43,554 nt of DNA from Gemmatimonadota bacterium (GCA_028873815.1 JAPPNN010000017.1:1-43554); one strand, 5' to 3'. Shown: positions 1 through 9,117, counted from the first letter of the stretch. Notes: generated from the sequence alone by a model not told the origin. Translations and numbers: made by a program.

Positions 1-127
1 TCACCTCTCGCGCCTCTCCTGGTTCAGGCTCATCTCCGTATTGGAAAAGACTCCCCGGCAACCCTCGGAACCGTTGCGAGTGTCTCAAGCGCACTGACAC
101 GCGATCACCGCAAGGGAGGAGAGGACA

Positions 128-658
128 ATGGGCAGGACGGGTACCGATTTGATGGCGACAGGGGTGATCGTGGGGAGCACGGCGCTGGCCGTGGCCGCGA
201 CGCTTGCGTTTACGCGCGCGAACCCGCTGGAGACGCAGGACTCGATGGTGAAGTGCACGCCGCACGACGCTCACTGGTCGGTGATGTACGCGGTGACCGT
301 CGACGGCGACGCCGTGAAGAGCAAGCCTGCCAAATGGCACTTGCACACGGGACTCCATGTGCCACAAGCCTCGCACGAAGCCACTCGCCGCTGCAGACAC
401 CTGACCCTCGTCACACCGCAGGCGACGGTGACCGCGAAACGACTGACCCTCGAACTCGGCGAAGCCGCCGACCAGGTCGCCGAGGCGGCCGAGCGCGCCG
501 AGTCAGCGAAGGAACAGGCGGAAGCGTTGCGGAACCGCCTGGAGGCGATCAAGGAACTCGCCGAAGAGAAGCGGCTTCTGCGGGAAGCGGTGATGGAGCA
601 GCGTCTTCGCGAAGCGGTCGAGAAGCAGATCGAAGCGGACCGGGCCAGGGAACGCTGA
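128..658 (+). CDS. Hypothetical membrane-anchored coiled-coil protein
   Basis: I do not recognise a family. The 176-residue protein has one hydrophobic segment (about residues 9-29) that could be an uncleaved anchor or a signal peptide. A short globular part with two Cys (about 43 and 88) follows. From about residue 105 to the end it is a charged Ala/Glu/Arg-rich helix with heptad-like spacing, probably coiled coil. The start is supported by an AGGAGAGG ribosome site four bases upstream. It is convergent with trmD, with 34 bases between their stops. The opposite strand is also open here, but that frame is Arg/Ser-rich and has no comparable ribosome site. Moderately sure it is real; function unknown. 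Confidence 0.6.
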   Translation: MGRTGTDLMATGVIVGSTALAVAATLAFTRANPLETQDSMVKCTPHDAHWSVMYAVTVDGDAVKSKPAKWHLHTGLHVPQASHEATRRCRHLTLVTPQATVTAKRLTLELGEAADQVAEAAERAESAKEQAEALRNRLEAIKELAEEKRLLREAVMEQRLREAVEKQIEADRARER

Positions 659-692
659 ACCGCCGCGTCGGGGCGCCCTGCCCGCGCGACAG

Positions 693-1346
693 CTACGACC
701 GCTTGCGTGTAAGCCTCTCCGACTCGGCCGTGCGCCACTCCTCGATGCGCCGGTGGTCCCCGCTGCGCAGGACTTCCGGCACCTTCAAGCCGCGATACTC
801 CGCCGGCCTGGTGTAGGACGGGGCGGATATCGCGTCACCGTCATAGAACGAATCGGAGGCCGCAGACTCGTGGTCGCCCAGCGCGCCGGGCAGCAGGCGC
901 ACAACCGCGTCGATCATGGCCAGCGCCGCCACCTCGCCCCCTGAGACCACGAAGTCACCCAGCGACAGCTCCTCCGTGGCCAGGTGGTCGGCAACCCGCT
1001 GGTCCACGTCCTTGTAGTGCCCGCAGAGGAGGGTCATCTCGGGCTCCAGCGAAAGCCGGACCGCGTCGTCGTGCCGGAATCGCCGCCCGCGCGCCGACAG
1101 CAGCACGATGGGACCCGCCGGACCGAGATCGTCGACCGCTTCGAAGAACGGCTCGGGCTTCATCACCATCCCCGCACCGCCCCCGTAAGGCTGGTCGTCG
1201 ACCGTACGGTGCACGTCGTGGGTGTAGTCCCTCAGATCGACTACGTGGTAGGAAACCAGCCCGGACGCTGCAGCCCTGCCAGGAATGCTGGCCTGAAGAG
1301 GCGTTGTGAAAACCCCGGGAAAGATGGTCACCACGTTGACGCGCAT
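693..1346 (-). CDS. trmD: tRNA (guanine-N1-)-methyltransferase TrmD
   Basis: Methylates G37 (N1) of tRNAs reading CNN codons using S-adenosylmethionine, which prevents +1 frameshifting. Family marks are clear in 217 residues: PYGGGAGMVMKPEP (53-66), the knotted SAM site CGHYKDVDQRV (108-118) followed by SLGDFVVSGGE (128-138), and the catalytic-loop Asp165 in DSFYDG. The C-terminal TRPAEYRGLKVPEVL and SGDH block follows. It is slightly shorter than usual (about 230-250) because the C-terminal helical tail is short. The ATG shares one base with the rimM stop (TGATG on the minus strand), suggesting translational coupling. The usual next gene, rplS, is not present downstream. Confidence 0.97.
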   Translation of the reverse strand: MRVNVVTIFPGVFTTPLQASIPGRAAASGLVSYHVVDLRDYTHDVHRTVDDQPYGGGAGMVMKPEPFFEAVDDLGPAGPIVLLSARGRRFRHDDAVRLSLEPEMTLLCGHYKDVDQRVADHLATEELSLGDFVVSGGEVAALAMIDAVVRLLPGALGDHESAASDSFYDGDAISAPSYTRPAEYRGLKVPEVLRSGDHRRIEEWRTAESERLTRKRS

Positions 1347-1888
1347 CAGGAAAGCAACCCTTCGGGCGGATCCACCACGACCCGGCCTTCCTCCCGGTCG
1401 AACTCGACGACCATCTCGGGAATCAGCGGCAGCATGATGTCGCCGTCGGGACCCGCCACCTCGAGCAGGTCGGCGGGCTTGAGCGCATACACCTCCTTCA
1501 CGCTGCCGAGCACCGACCCGTCGCGCGTCACGACGGTGGATCCCAGGAGCTGATGATAGAAGATCTCGTCCTCGGCCAGCTCGTCCATCGCTTCGAACGG
1601 CCGGAGGAGATACCGGCCCCGCAGCTGTTCCGCGGCCGTCCGATCGGCGATCCCCCGGAAGCGGGCCAGAAAGCCCTTCCGGTAGGGCCGAACCGTCTCG
1701 ATGGTGAGCGGCGCCAGGTCGGGCGAGGGCGTTTGTCCCTCGTCGTCCCCGGGGAAGTGGACCACTCCGGGAGCAAAATGCGTCTCCGGATAGTCCGTCA
1801 GCGGCCAGACGAACAGCTCCCCCTGGGTGCCGTGGGGCTTGTTGAGGTGGCCCACGACCAGGAAGGGAGGGTTGTCGCCACTGACCAC
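1346..1888 (-). CDS. rimM: Ribosome maturation factor RimM
   Basis: Assists 30S assembly around the head domain, where it binds S19. The 180-residue protein has the N-terminal RimM barrel beginning VGHLNKPHGTQGEL (12-25) and a C-terminal PRC-barrel. The PRC part starts near EIFYHQLLGS and ends in the typical IMLPLIPEMVVEFD and VVDPPEGLL strand pair. The start is GTG, six bases after the rpsP stop, with no strong Shine-Dalgarno sequence, so reinitiation after rpsP is likely. The 3' end overlaps trmD by one base. The order rpsP-rimM-trmD is the conserved bacterial arrangement. Confidence 0.96.
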   Translation of the reverse strand: MVSGDNPPFLVVGHLNKPHGTQGELFVWPLTDYPETHFAPGVVHFPGDDEGQTPSPDLAPLTIETVRPYRKGFLARFRGIADRTAAEQLRGRYLLRPFEAMDELAEDEIFYHQLLGSTVVTRDGSVLGSVKEVYALKPADLLEVAGPDGDIMLPLIPEMVVEFDREEGRVVVDPPEGLLS

Positions 1889-1894
1889 AGGCGA

Positions 1895-2476
1895 CTACGC
1901 GGTTTCGCCCTCCGCGGGCTCGGCGGCGGCCTCGGCTTCGCCGGGGGCTTCCGCCTCTGCTTCGGGCGCGGCGTCCGCTGCGGCGTCGGGCTCGTCGGCG
2001 GACTCGGAAGCGGCCTCGGGCTCGGATTCCGCTTCGGCCTCGGCCTCAGCTTCGGGCTCCGCGACGGCGGCGTCGGTCGGGGCGTCTGCCACGGCCTCGG
2101 TGTCCGCGTCAGCTTCGGCGCCAGCCGATTCGGACGCCACGTCGGCTTCGGGCGCGGCTTCCGCCTCGGCGGTCTCTCCGTTCTCGGCGGCCACCGCGTC
2201 GGAGCTCCGGTCTCCCAGAGCCACCCAGTCGTCCCCGCCGGCCCTGGCCTTCGTGACCAGGTTTCCGACCGTTCGGGTCAAAATGGCGCCCTGACCGACC
2301 CAGTAGTCGACCCGGTCGAGGTCGACGACCAGACGGGCCGGGTCCGGAATCGGGTTGTAGTACCCCAGGTTCTCGACGAACCGGCCGTCCCTGGGGGAGC
2401 GGCTGTCCGCGACAACAATGCGGTAGTGAGGCTGCTTCTTCTTTCCCATCCGCCTGAGGCGAATCTTTACTGACAT
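1895..2476 (-). CDS. rpsP: Ribosomal protein bS16 with long acidic C-terminal tail
   Basis: Small-subunit protein that binds 16S rRNA early in assembly. The first 77 or so residues are a normal bS16: [20 protein letters not shown], then [18 protein letters not shown] and a final helix ending near LVTKA. Typical bS16 stops at 80-90 residues. This one continues in frame to 193 with roughly 105 residues composed almost only of Ala, Glu, Asp, Ser, Pro and Val. The tail is strongly acidic and probably disordered. The frame is clean and ends six bases before rimM, so a frameshift error is unlikely. A GGGAG ribosome site lies just upstream of the ATG. The ffh stop is 25 bases upstream. Confidence 0.95.
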   Translation of the reverse strand: MSVKIRLRRMGKKKQPHYRIVVADSRSPRDGRFVENLGYYNPIPDPARLVVDLDRVDYWVGQGAILTRTVGNLVTKARAGGDDWVALGDRSSDAVAAENGETAEAEAAPEADVASESAGAEADADTEAVADAPTDAAVAEPEAEAEAEAESEPEAASESADEPDAAADAAPEAEAEAPGEAEAAAEPAEGETA

Positions 2477-2501
2477 TTTCTCCCTGCCGGGTTTTCCGGG
2501 A

Positions 2502-3809
2502 TTACAGCTGGGGCATCAGCCCCTTCATTCTCTTCATCATCTCTTCCATCTCGGCGAACCGCTTCATGAGCCGGTTCACCTCCGACACGGGCCGGCCGCT
2601 TCCGCGGGCGATCCGCTTCCTGCGCGACCCGTTGAGGATCTCCGGACGGCGGCGCTCCTCGGGCGTCATCGAAAGAATGATCGCCTCGATGTGCTTCATC
2701 TTCTTCGGGTCCACGTCGTTCGCCGAGAGCGAGCGGGGCACCCCCGGAACCAGCTTCAGCAACTGGTCCAGCGGGCCCATCTTCTGCACCTGCCGCATCG
2801 CGACGAGGAAGTCCTCCAGGGTGAAGCGCCCCTTCCCGAGCACCTTGTCCTGAAGGGCTTCGGCCTCGCCGGGATCCACGACCGCCTGCGCCCGTTCGAC
2901 CAGTCCTACAACATCGCCCCGCTGGAGGATGCGGCCGGCGATCCTCTGCGGATCCACCGCATCGAGCGCGTCCATGCCTTCGCCGGTGCCGACGAACTTG
3001 AGCGGCTTGCCCGTCACGCTCCGGATCGACAGTGCCGCTCCGCCACGTGCGTCGCCGTCCATCTTGGCCAGGACGAAACCGGTCAGATCGAGCACCCGGT
3101 CGAAGCCTTCGGCGATTCGCACCGCTTCCTGCCCGGTCATCGCGTCGGCAACCAGGAGGACCTCGCGCGGCTTCAGCGTGTCCTTCAGCCGGACCAGTTC
3201 GTGCATCAGGGGCTGGTCGATCTGGAGCCGCCCCGCCGTATCGACGATGAGGACGCCGGCCTTCGTGCGACGCGCGCGGTCGTGGCTGTCCTTCGCCACG
3301 GCCACCGGATCGGTGGCGCCCTCCTGGAAGTGCACCGGCACCCGCACCTGCTTGCCAAGCACCCTGAGTTGATCGACGGCGGCGGGCCGGTACAGGTCGC
3401 ACGCCGCAAGCAGCGGTGACCGTCCCTGCCTGGCGAGCCTCCTGGCGAGCTTCACCGCCGTGGAGGTCTTTCCGGAGCCCTGGAGCCCCACCAGCATGAT
3501 GACGGTGGGAGGAGCCGGCGACCACGTCAGCGCGGTTTCGCCTTCGCTGCCGATCAGCGCGGCCAGTTCGTCGTTGACGATCTTGACGATCTGCTGCCCG
3601 GGCGAAACCGACTTGAGCACCCGTTCGCCCAGCGCCTCATCCTGGACCCGCTTCAGGAAGTTTCGCGTGACCCTGAAGTTGACGTCGGCTTCGAGGAGGG
3701 CGAGCCGCACCTCCCGGAGGCCGTCGCGGATCATGGGTTCGGTGAGGACTCCGCGCTGGCGAAGACGCCCCAGAACCCCGTCCAGTTTCCTGCTCAGGTC
3801 TTCAAACAT
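2502..3809 (-). CDS. ffh: Signal recognition particle protein Ffh (SRP54)
   Basis: GTPase of the signal recognition particle: binds 4.5S RNA and signal sequences and targets ribosomes to FtsY at the membrane. Domain order is standard: N-terminal four-helix bundle (1-90), then the G domain with GLQGSGKTS (108-116), DTAGR (190-194) and KMDGDARGG (249-257). The C-terminal Met-rich M domain (about 325-435) includes the RNA-binding [11 protein letters not shown] segment and ends in a Met-rich helix. Length (435) is normal. The ATG at 3809 is preferred over the in-frame TTG one codon upstream. It lies 49 bases after purA and 25 bases before rpsP in the same minus-strand run. Confidence 0.97.
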   Translation of the reverse strand: MFEDLSRKLDGVLGRLRQRGVLTEPMIRDGLREVRLALLEADVNFRVTRNFLKRVQDEALGERVLKSVSPGQQIVKIVNDELAALIGSEGETALTWSPAPPTVIMLVGLQGSGKTSTAVKLARRLARQGRSPLLAACDLYRPAAVDQLRVLGKQVRVPVHFQEGATDPVAVAKDSHDRARRTKAGVLIVDTAGRLQIDQPLMHELVRLKDTLKPREVLLVADAMTGQEAVRIAEGFDRVLDLTGFVLAKMDGDARGGAALSIRSVTGKPLKFVGTGEGMDALDAVDPQRIAGRILQRGDVVGLVERAQAVVDPGEAEALQDKVLGKGRFTLEDFLVAMRQVQKMGPLDQLLKLVPGVPRSLSANDVDPKKMKHIEAIILSMTPEERRRPEILNGSRRKRIARGSGRPVSEVNRLMKRFAEMEEMMKRMKGLMPQL

Positions 3810-3858
3810 CAAAGTCCGCCGTGGGAGGCGGTACAGCCCTTAAAGATAGCTGGACGAC

Positions 3859-5157
3859 TCACTGTCGACAAATCACCTGGCTGCGGCGGGTGCCTACAGA
3901 CACGATCACGACGGGCGTCTCCACCAACTCCTCGATACGCCGCAGGTAGGCGCGCGCGTTGGCGGGGAGGTCGCTCATGGTGCGGGCGCCGGTCGTGGGG
4001 GTCTGCCAGCCGGGCAGGGTCTCGTAGACGGGTTCGGCGCCTTCCAACTCCCGCACCCCTGCCGGGAAGAGCGACTGCTCGACGCCCTCGATCCGGTAGC
4101 CGGTCGCGATCTTCAGTTCGGGCAGCGTGTCCAGCACGTCCAGCTTCGTGACCGCGATTCCGGTTAGCCCGTTCACGCGCGCCGAGTAGGAGGCCAGCAC
4201 CGCGTCGAACCAGCCGCAACGGCGCGGCCGGCCCGTGGTCGCGCCGAACTCGGCGCCCAGTTCGCGCACGACCTGGTCCATCTCGTCGTCGAAGGCCGTC
4301 GGCAACGGGCCGTTCCCGACCCGGGTCGTGTAGGCCTTGACCACGCCGATGACCGAGTCGATCGCGGTCGGGCCGATCCCCGTGCCTACGGCGGCGGCCC
4401 CGGCCGTGGTGTTGGACGACGTCACGTACGGGTAGCTGCCGTGGTCCACGTCCAGCGCCGTGCCCTGCGCACCCTCGAGGAGGACGCGCCTGCCCTCCTT
4501 CAGGGCGCGCGCGATCTCGTCCCCCACATCCGTGGCCACCGCCGGCAGACGATGCGAGAGGTCGAGCGCGGCTTCCACGGTGCCGGCCAGATCGGGATCC
4601 GCGCCGAGTTCGCGCAGCCGCGTCCTCGCCCACTCAACCCCGCGAATCACCTTGTCGATGACGCTCCCGCGCTCGAGCAGGTCGGCGACCCGCAATCCGC
4701 GGCGACCGGTCTTGGCCTCGTACGCGGGACCGATTCCCCGGCCGGTGGTCCCGATCTTGTCGCGCGCGGCGTCCTCCGCCGCCAGGTCGAGCGCCTTGTG
4801 GTAGGGGAAGACGATGTGGGCGCGGGTGCTGATCCCGATGCGCCCGCCCGGGTCGATCCCGCGCTCGGCGAGATCGTCGAGTTCGCCGAAGAACTGGGCC
4901 ACATCGAGCACGACCCCGTTTCCGAGCAGGCACCGCTTCTCGGGGTGGAGCACGCCCGAGGGGACCTGGTGCAGCACAACGTGCTGATCCCCGACGTGCA
5001 CCGTGTGCCCCGCATTGGCCCCACCCTGGTACCGCGCGATGACATCCACGTCGCCCGCAAGCACGTCGACGATCTTCCCCTTGCCCTCGTCACCCCATTG
5101 GCAGCCCACAACGACCGTGCAGGATCCGTTGAGCGCGCTCGTCTCCACTGAAGCCAC
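3859..5157 (-). CDS. purA: Adenylosuccinate synthetase
   Basis: Joins IMP and aspartate with GTP to form adenylosuccinate, the first committed step to AMP. The 432-residue protein shows the family P-loop GDEGKGK (22-28, catalytic Asp in the motif), the NAGHTV block with catalytic His51, the IGTTGRGIGPAYE IMP-binding loop, and GATTGRPRRCGWFDA. It ends in VSVGTRRSQVI, the usual guanine-recognition end. The start is GTG at 5157; a second in-frame GTG three codons later is possible. The gap to the upstream dapA-like stop is 12 bases, so the two are likely cotranscribed. Confidence 0.97.
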   Translation of the reverse strand: MASVETSALNGSCTVVVGCQWGDEGKGKIVDVLAGDVDVIARYQGGANAGHTVHVGDQHVVLHQVPSGVLHPEKRCLLGNGVVLDVAQFFGELDDLAERGIDPGGRIGISTRAHIVFPYHKALDLAAEDAARDKIGTTGRGIGPAYEAKTGRRGLRVADLLERGSVIDKVIRGVEWARTRLRELGADPDLAGTVEAALDLSHRLPAVATDVGDEIARALKEGRRVLLEGAQGTALDVDHGSYPYVTSSNTTAGAAAVGTGIGPTAIDSVIGVVKAYTTRVGNGPLPTAFDDEMDQVVRELGAEFGATTGRPRRCGWFDAVLASYSARVNGLTGIAVTKLDVLDTLPELKIATGYRIEGVEQSLFPAGVRELEGAEPVYETLPGWQTPTTGARTMSDLPANARAYLRRIEELVETPVVIVSVGTRRSQVICRQ

Positions 5158-5169
5158 TGCGGCCGCCGG

Positions 5170-6063
5170 TCAGGAAGTCGCGCCGACGGTCAGCACGCCG
5201 GCCTTGTCGAGTTCCGTGATCACCGCGTCGCGGCGGCCTTCCGCCAACGGCTTGAGGGGCGCCCGCGGTGCGCCGCCGTGGTAGCCGAGCACGTCGAGTC
5301 CGTACTTCACCCCCGCGACGCCCATCCCCGCGACCACGGCGTTGTGAAGCGGCCCGACCCGCTCCTGGAGGGCGCCGGCGCCCGCTCGATCACCGTTCAT
5401 GAACAGCGTATGGATGTCCGCGCTTTCGGCCGGTGCGAGGTTGGCGACACCAAGAATGCCGCCGACCGCGCCGATCTCGAGGGACGCGTAGAGGAGGCTT
5501 CCGCTGCCGACGAGCACCTGAAATCCCTGGGCGGTCTGCGTCACCAGCTCGCCCACCTTCTCCAGGGATCCCCGCGAATCCTTGATGCCGATGATGTTCT
5601 CGTGTTCGGAGAGCTCGGCGATCAGCCCGGTGGGGAAATCCAGCGTGCTGAACCGCGTCGGCACCTGGTACACGATGACCGGCACCTCGGCCGCGTCCGC
5701 CACGGCCACGTAGTGGTCCCGGACCACCTCGTCGCTCATCGCCCCCTTGTAGAACGCGGGCGGCTGGACGAGCACCGCATTGAATCCCCGAGCCACGGCC
5801 ATCGCGGTCAGGCGCAGGGTCGTGCGCAACGATTCGGCACCGGTTCCCGCGACGAGCGTCATGTCGTCGGGCACGGTATCGCTGGCCACGGCCCAGCACC
5901 GGTCGCGCTCCTGCTCGTCGAGGAAGACGGCCTCGCCCGTCGAGCCGCCGACGACAAGTCCGCTGACTCCGGTCGTCGCCCACTTTTCGATGTTCGCCCT
6001 CAGGCCCGCCACGTCGACCTCGCCCGTGACCGGATGGAAGGGCGTGGTTGTCGGAATCATCAC
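5170..6063 (-). CDS. DapA-family (dihydrodipicolinate synthase-like) lyase
   Basis: Class I aldolase of the DHDPS/NAL superfamily. Members condense or cleave pyruvate-type substrates through a Lys Schiff base. Visible marks: GGSTGE (39-44), catalytic Tyr132 in VIVYQVP, and Schiff-base Lys161 in IGIKDS. Length fits DHDPS, but the identity of the residue that selects the substrate is unclear, so I do not assign dapA firmly. Given here from the GTG at 6063. However, the ribosome site AAGGAG lies directly after the trpS stop and is seven bases from an in-frame ATA at 6078. Reading from that ATA adds five residues that restore the usual family N-terminus (ISGV before the first strand). It sits between trpS and purA, suggesting an operon. 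Confidence 0.88.
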   Translation of the reverse strand: MMIPTTTPFHPVTGEVDVAGLRANIEKWATTGVSGLVVGGSTGEAVFLDEQERDRCWAVASDTVPDDMTLVAGTGAESLRTTLRLTAMAVARGFNAVLVQPPAFYKGAMSDEVVRDHYVAVADAAEVPVIVYQVPTRFSTLDFPTGLIAELSEHENIIGIKDSRGSLEKVGELVTQTAQGFQVLVGSGSLLYASLEIGAVGGILGVANLAPAESADIHTLFMNGDRAGAGALQERVGPLHNAVVAGMGVAGVKYGLDVLGYHGGAPRAPLKPLAEGRRDAVITELDKAGVLTVGATS

Positions 6064-6089
6064 TCCGCTGATGTCTATGGTACCGCTCC

Positions 6090-7142
6090 TTATGGTTGGA
6101 ATACGCCGAGCTTCTCTCTCGCGAGCGCCAGTGTCTCCCCCGCCATGGCGCGCGCCTGCCCCGCCATCTGCATGATCCGTCCGTCCAGATCGGTCTCGCG
6201 CCGCAGGATGTCGGCCCGGCGCTCGCGCATCTCGGTGGTGAGCGCGACCAGGGCGTTGGCCGTCCGCCCCTTCAGGTCAACGTAACGCAAGGTACCCGCG
6301 AAGTAGTCCGCACGCATCTGGTCGGCATCGTCCGCGTGACCGCACGCCGTCAACATCGTCAGCAGGTTTTCGATCCCGGGGCTGGCCTGCCGACCGCCGC
6401 CGTCGTCCTCACCTGCCGACCCGGCCTCCGCCGGCATCCCGGAGTCGGTGACCGCCGAACGGATCTTCTTGCGAATCGAGTCCTCCTCCTCGAAGAGCCC
6501 GATGTAGTGCCGCGGCCCGAGGCTCTTGCTCATCTTGCGGGTGGGGTCGGCGGTGGACAGGACCTTGGTGACCGGCGTGTGCAGGGTCTCGGGCTCGGGG
6601 AAGAGATAGCCGAAGCGCGAGTTGAATCTACGGGCGATTCCCCGGCTGAGTTCCAGATGCTGCGACTGATCCTGGCCGACGGGCACGCAGTCGGACCGAT
6701 ACGCAAGGATGTCGGCCGCCTGGAGCACCGGGTAAAAGAGCAGTCCCGCGGAAATAAAGGTTCCGGAATCCTCCGCCAGTTCGCCCTTGAGGAGGCCGGA
6801 CTTCTCCTTGAACTGGGTCATGCGCGACAGGTCGCCGAGGGATGTGAGCGTGGCCAGCATCCAGCAGAGCTCGGTCTGCTCCGGCACGGTCGACTGGATG
6901 TAGACGGTGGTCCGCTCCGGATCGATGCCGGCGGCGAGGAGACTCACGAACATCTCGCGCGATGCACGCCGCAGTCCCTCCGCGTCGTAGCTGCCCGTCA
7001 TGGCGTGAAGGTCCACGACGCAGTAGACGCAGTCGCACTCGTCCTGCAGCCTCACCCAGTTCTGCACGGCCCCGAAGTAGTTGCCGATGGTCATGACCGC
7101 GGTCGGCTGAATGCCGGAGTAGACGCGTTTGCGAGGGGGCAT
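6090..7142 (-). CDS. trpS: Tryptophanyl-tRNA synthetase
   Basis: Charges tRNA-Trp with tryptophan using ATP. Class I synthetase of 350 residues from the ATG at 7142. The N-terminus RVYSGIQPTAVMTIGNYFGA contains the HIGH-type motif in its TIGN form, also known from Bacillus TrpS. The second signature KMSKS is intact in TRKMSKSLGP. A helical C-terminal domain ends GVFQP. An in-frame GTG at 7202 would add 20 residues of poor-quality sequence, so I prefer 7142, although no strong ribosome site is visible there. It is the first gene of the minus-strand housekeeping run and is divergent from the inositol monophosphatase gene. Confidence 0.95.
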   Translation of the reverse strand: MPPRKRVYSGIQPTAVMTIGNYFGAVQNWVRLQDECDCVYCVVDLHAMTGSYDAEGLRRASREMFVSLLAAGIDPERTTVYIQSTVPEQTELCWMLATLTSLGDLSRMTQFKEKSGLLKGELAEDSGTFISAGLLFYPVLQAADILAYRSDCVPVGQDQSQHLELSRGIARRFNSRFGYLFPEPETLHTPVTKVLSTADPTRKMSKSLGPRHYIGLFEEEDSIRKKIRSAVTDSGMPAEAGSAGEDDGGGRQASPGIENLLTMLTACGHADDADQMRADYFAGTLRYVDLKGRTANALVALTTEMRERRADILRRETDLDGRIMQMAGQARAMAGETLALAREKLGVFQP

Positions 7143-7312
7143 GGGTGAACTGTGATCTGGTGTTGCGGGTTGGCGGACGGATCGTTGCGCGGCGCCAGGC
7201 ACGGCGCGACGCGATTGTTACTGGCCGGAGCTAAGTTAGCGTAGCGGGGCCCGGAGTTCGACCCTGCGGACGGACGGGGACCCCTGCACCTCGAGACCCT
7301 GCGGATTCAACC

Positions 7313-8119
7313 ATGCGAGAAAGATCGGACGTTTTGCTGGCGACCGCGCGCGAGGCGGCACGGGTGGCGGCATCGGTGCACGAGGCCGCGGCCGGCGACG
7401 GCGATGGACGATGGGTGAACGAGAAGACGATGTCCAGCGACTTCGTGTCGGACGTGGATATGAAGGCGCAGGAGGCGGCGCTGGAGGTCATCGCGACCCG
7501 GCATCCGAGTCATCACATCCTCGCCGAGGAGGAGGGCGGCGGCCGGCCCGGCACCGAAGGCACCGAGTACCTGTGGCTCGTGGATCCGCTCGACGGCACG
7601 ACCAACTTTCTGCACGGCCACCCCTATCACGCGGCATCTGTGGCGGTCTGGGACCGGGAAGGCCCCCTCGCGGCGGCGGTCGACGCCCGCGCGCTCGGCA
7701 AGACGTGGTTCGCCGCACGGGGAGGGGGGGCGTTCGAGAACGGCAAGCGGATCCAGGTCAGCCGCACGTCCCGCACCGACCGATACCTGCTCGGGACCGG
7801 CTTCCCCTTCAAGGCGCACGACGTGCTCGCGCCCTACCTGGCCGAACTGGACCAGGCGTTGCGGCACACCTCGGGCGTGCGGCGCACGGGGGCCGCCGCG
7901 ATCGACCTGGCCTACGTCGCCAACAGCATCCTGGACGGCTTCTGGGAGGCCCGTCTGGCCCCCTGGGACTTCGGCGCAGGGGTGCTGCTGGTGACCGAGG
8001 CGGGGGGCGTGGCGGAGCGCGTGGAGGGCGGGCGGCTCGACGCGACGCCGGGGTCGGTCATGGCGGCCAATTCGCCGGAGGGGCTTGACCGTTTGCGGGA
8101 GGTGCTGCTGGGGCGGTGA
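7313..8119 (+). CDS. Inositol monophosphatase family protein
   Basis: Mg-dependent phosphomonoesterase of the IMPase/SuhB/CysQ superfamily. In 268 residues it shows the metal-site Glu in LAEEEG (about 71-75), the core signature DPLDGTTNF (91-99), and the C-terminal WDFGAGVLLVTEAGG motif with the third metal Asp. Substrate cannot be read from sequence: inositol-1-phosphate, histidinol phosphate and PAP phosphatases share these motifs. It is transcribed alone, divergent from trpS across about 170 bases. It is convergent with the Ig-like lipoprotein gene (29 bases between stops). The sequence between those stops is G-rich with no clear hairpin and T-run terminator. Confidence 0.92.
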   Translation: MRERSDVLLATAREAARVAASVHEAAAGDGDGRWVNEKTMSSDFVSDVDMKAQEAALEVIATRHPSHHILAEEEGGGRPGTEGTEYLWLVDPLDGTTNFLHGHPYHAASVAVWDREGPLAAAVDARALGKTWFAARGGGAFENGKRIQVSRTSRTDRYLLGTGFPFKAHDVLAPYLAELDQALRHTSGVRRTGAAAIDLAYVANSILDGFWEARLAPWDFGAGVLLVTEAGGVAERVEGGRLDATPGSVMAANSPEGLDRLREVLLGR

Positions 8120-8148
8120 GGGGGCGGGGGCGCGGCGCGGAGAGCCTG

Positions 8149-9117
8149 CTACTGGACGACACCGGCGACTTGAACCCACTCGAAGAGCGCCTGCCGGTCG
8201 GCAGCGCCATCCAACGGGACAACCCAAAGTTCGACTCCGGCCAAACCGAAATCCACGCCGGGCTCGGTGTGGATCGATTGACCGTCCAGGGTCACGCTCA
8301 TCTGCCCGTGTCCAAGAACAAGGCCGACATTTACTGCAGGCCCGGCTGTGTCGAAGGTCCGGTGGTTGCCTGCGCCGGCGGCCAACCAACCTCCGGCGCT
8401 GTGCAGAAACAGCACCCGATAGTTGGTCGCATTGCCATCCACCAGTACGCCTGGACCGATGTCGAGGGCCAACGCGCGGATTACAGATTCCGTCGTGTTC
8501 GCCACGATTCTTACCGTCATGCTATCGCGAGCTCGCGTCAGGCGGGTCCGGATCTCCCACTCAAGCATGCTGGCGTTCAGTTGGCGTCTCGCCTTTCCGG
8601 TCGACCCGGAGCGACTCGTCAGACGCAACACACCATCCTCGACTCGCCCCAGCGCGTCCGTCAGACGCCAGTTCGACGAAAGCAGAGAGTCGAAATCCTC
8701 GTGAAACCCCACATCTCCTGCTTCCACGGTCACCCTCATGTCCTGTGTCGCCGACAACCCGGCCGGATCCATGGCCGCTACGGTGATGCTCGTCTCGTTC
8801 AACCACGGCCATCCGCGGTTCTTGCCAAACAGAGATATCTCGGGGCCGAAGACGAAGATCTTGACAAAGGATGAATCGAGGGCCAACGCCGAGTAGGTCA
8901 GTGCGTCGCCGTCGGGGTCACTGAAGTATGCCGAGGCATCCAGTCTGACCGTGCCGTCGGCAGCCAGCACCTGGGCCGGAAGCTCGCCGACGACGGCCGG
9001 AGGACGGTTGGGTTGCTCCGGATTCGTCGCGCCCTCGCCACAAGCGGCCAGCAGCGTGATCACAACCGTTGTGACGGCGGCGGGCAGTCGGTCCGGCTCT
9101 AGCATCCTCAATCGCAT
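8149..9117 (-). CDS. Lipoprotein with Ig/cadherin-like domain and LamG-like C-terminus
   Basis: Probably an exported surface or periplasmic lipoprotein. From the ATG at 9117 the protein begins with a hydrophobic segment ending in LLAAC, a good lipobox. Residues about 37-120 resemble the Ig/cadherin-like repeat of secreted proteins: NRPPAVVGELPAQVL, then SAYFSDPDGDALTYSA with the calcium-site-like DPDGD, and later DPAGLSATQDMRVTV. The remaining 190 or so residues have the alternating strands expected of a concanavalin/LamG-like sandwich, which is inference. An in-frame extension to 9246 lacks a signal peptide in the right place, so the shorter start is used. A palindromic TTGTATACAA lies in the upstream gap at 9199-9208. 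Ligand unknown. Confidence 0.8.
   Translation of the reverse strand: MRLRMLEPDRLPAAVTTVVITLLAACGEGATNPEQPNRPPAVVGELPAQVLAADGTVRLDASAYFSDPDGDALTYSALALDSSFVKIFVFGPEISLFGKNRGWPWLNETSITVAAMDPAGLSATQDMRVTVEAGDVGFHEDFDSLLSSNWRLTDALGRVEDGVLRLTSRSGSTGKARRQLNASMLEWEIRTRLTRARDSMTVRIVANTTESVIRALALDIGPGVLVDGNATNYRVLFLHSAGGWLAAGAGNHRTFDTAGPAVNVGLVLGHGQMSVTLDGQSIHTEPGVDFGLAGVELWVVPLDGAADRQALFEWVQVAGVVQ

Noticed and set aside
1..127. Left edge: a ten-codon minus-strand frame ending at base 1
   Set aside because: Too short, with no ribosome site; probably chance.
1553..2473. Plus-strand frame rich in Gly and Arg opposite rimM and rpsP
   Set aside because: The repetitive composition comes from the Ala/Glu-rich tail of bS16 read backwards.
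7240..7290. GTTCGACC sequence considered as a tRNA T-arm
   Set aside because: No acceptor stem, anticodon arm or CCA-like end can be folded around it.
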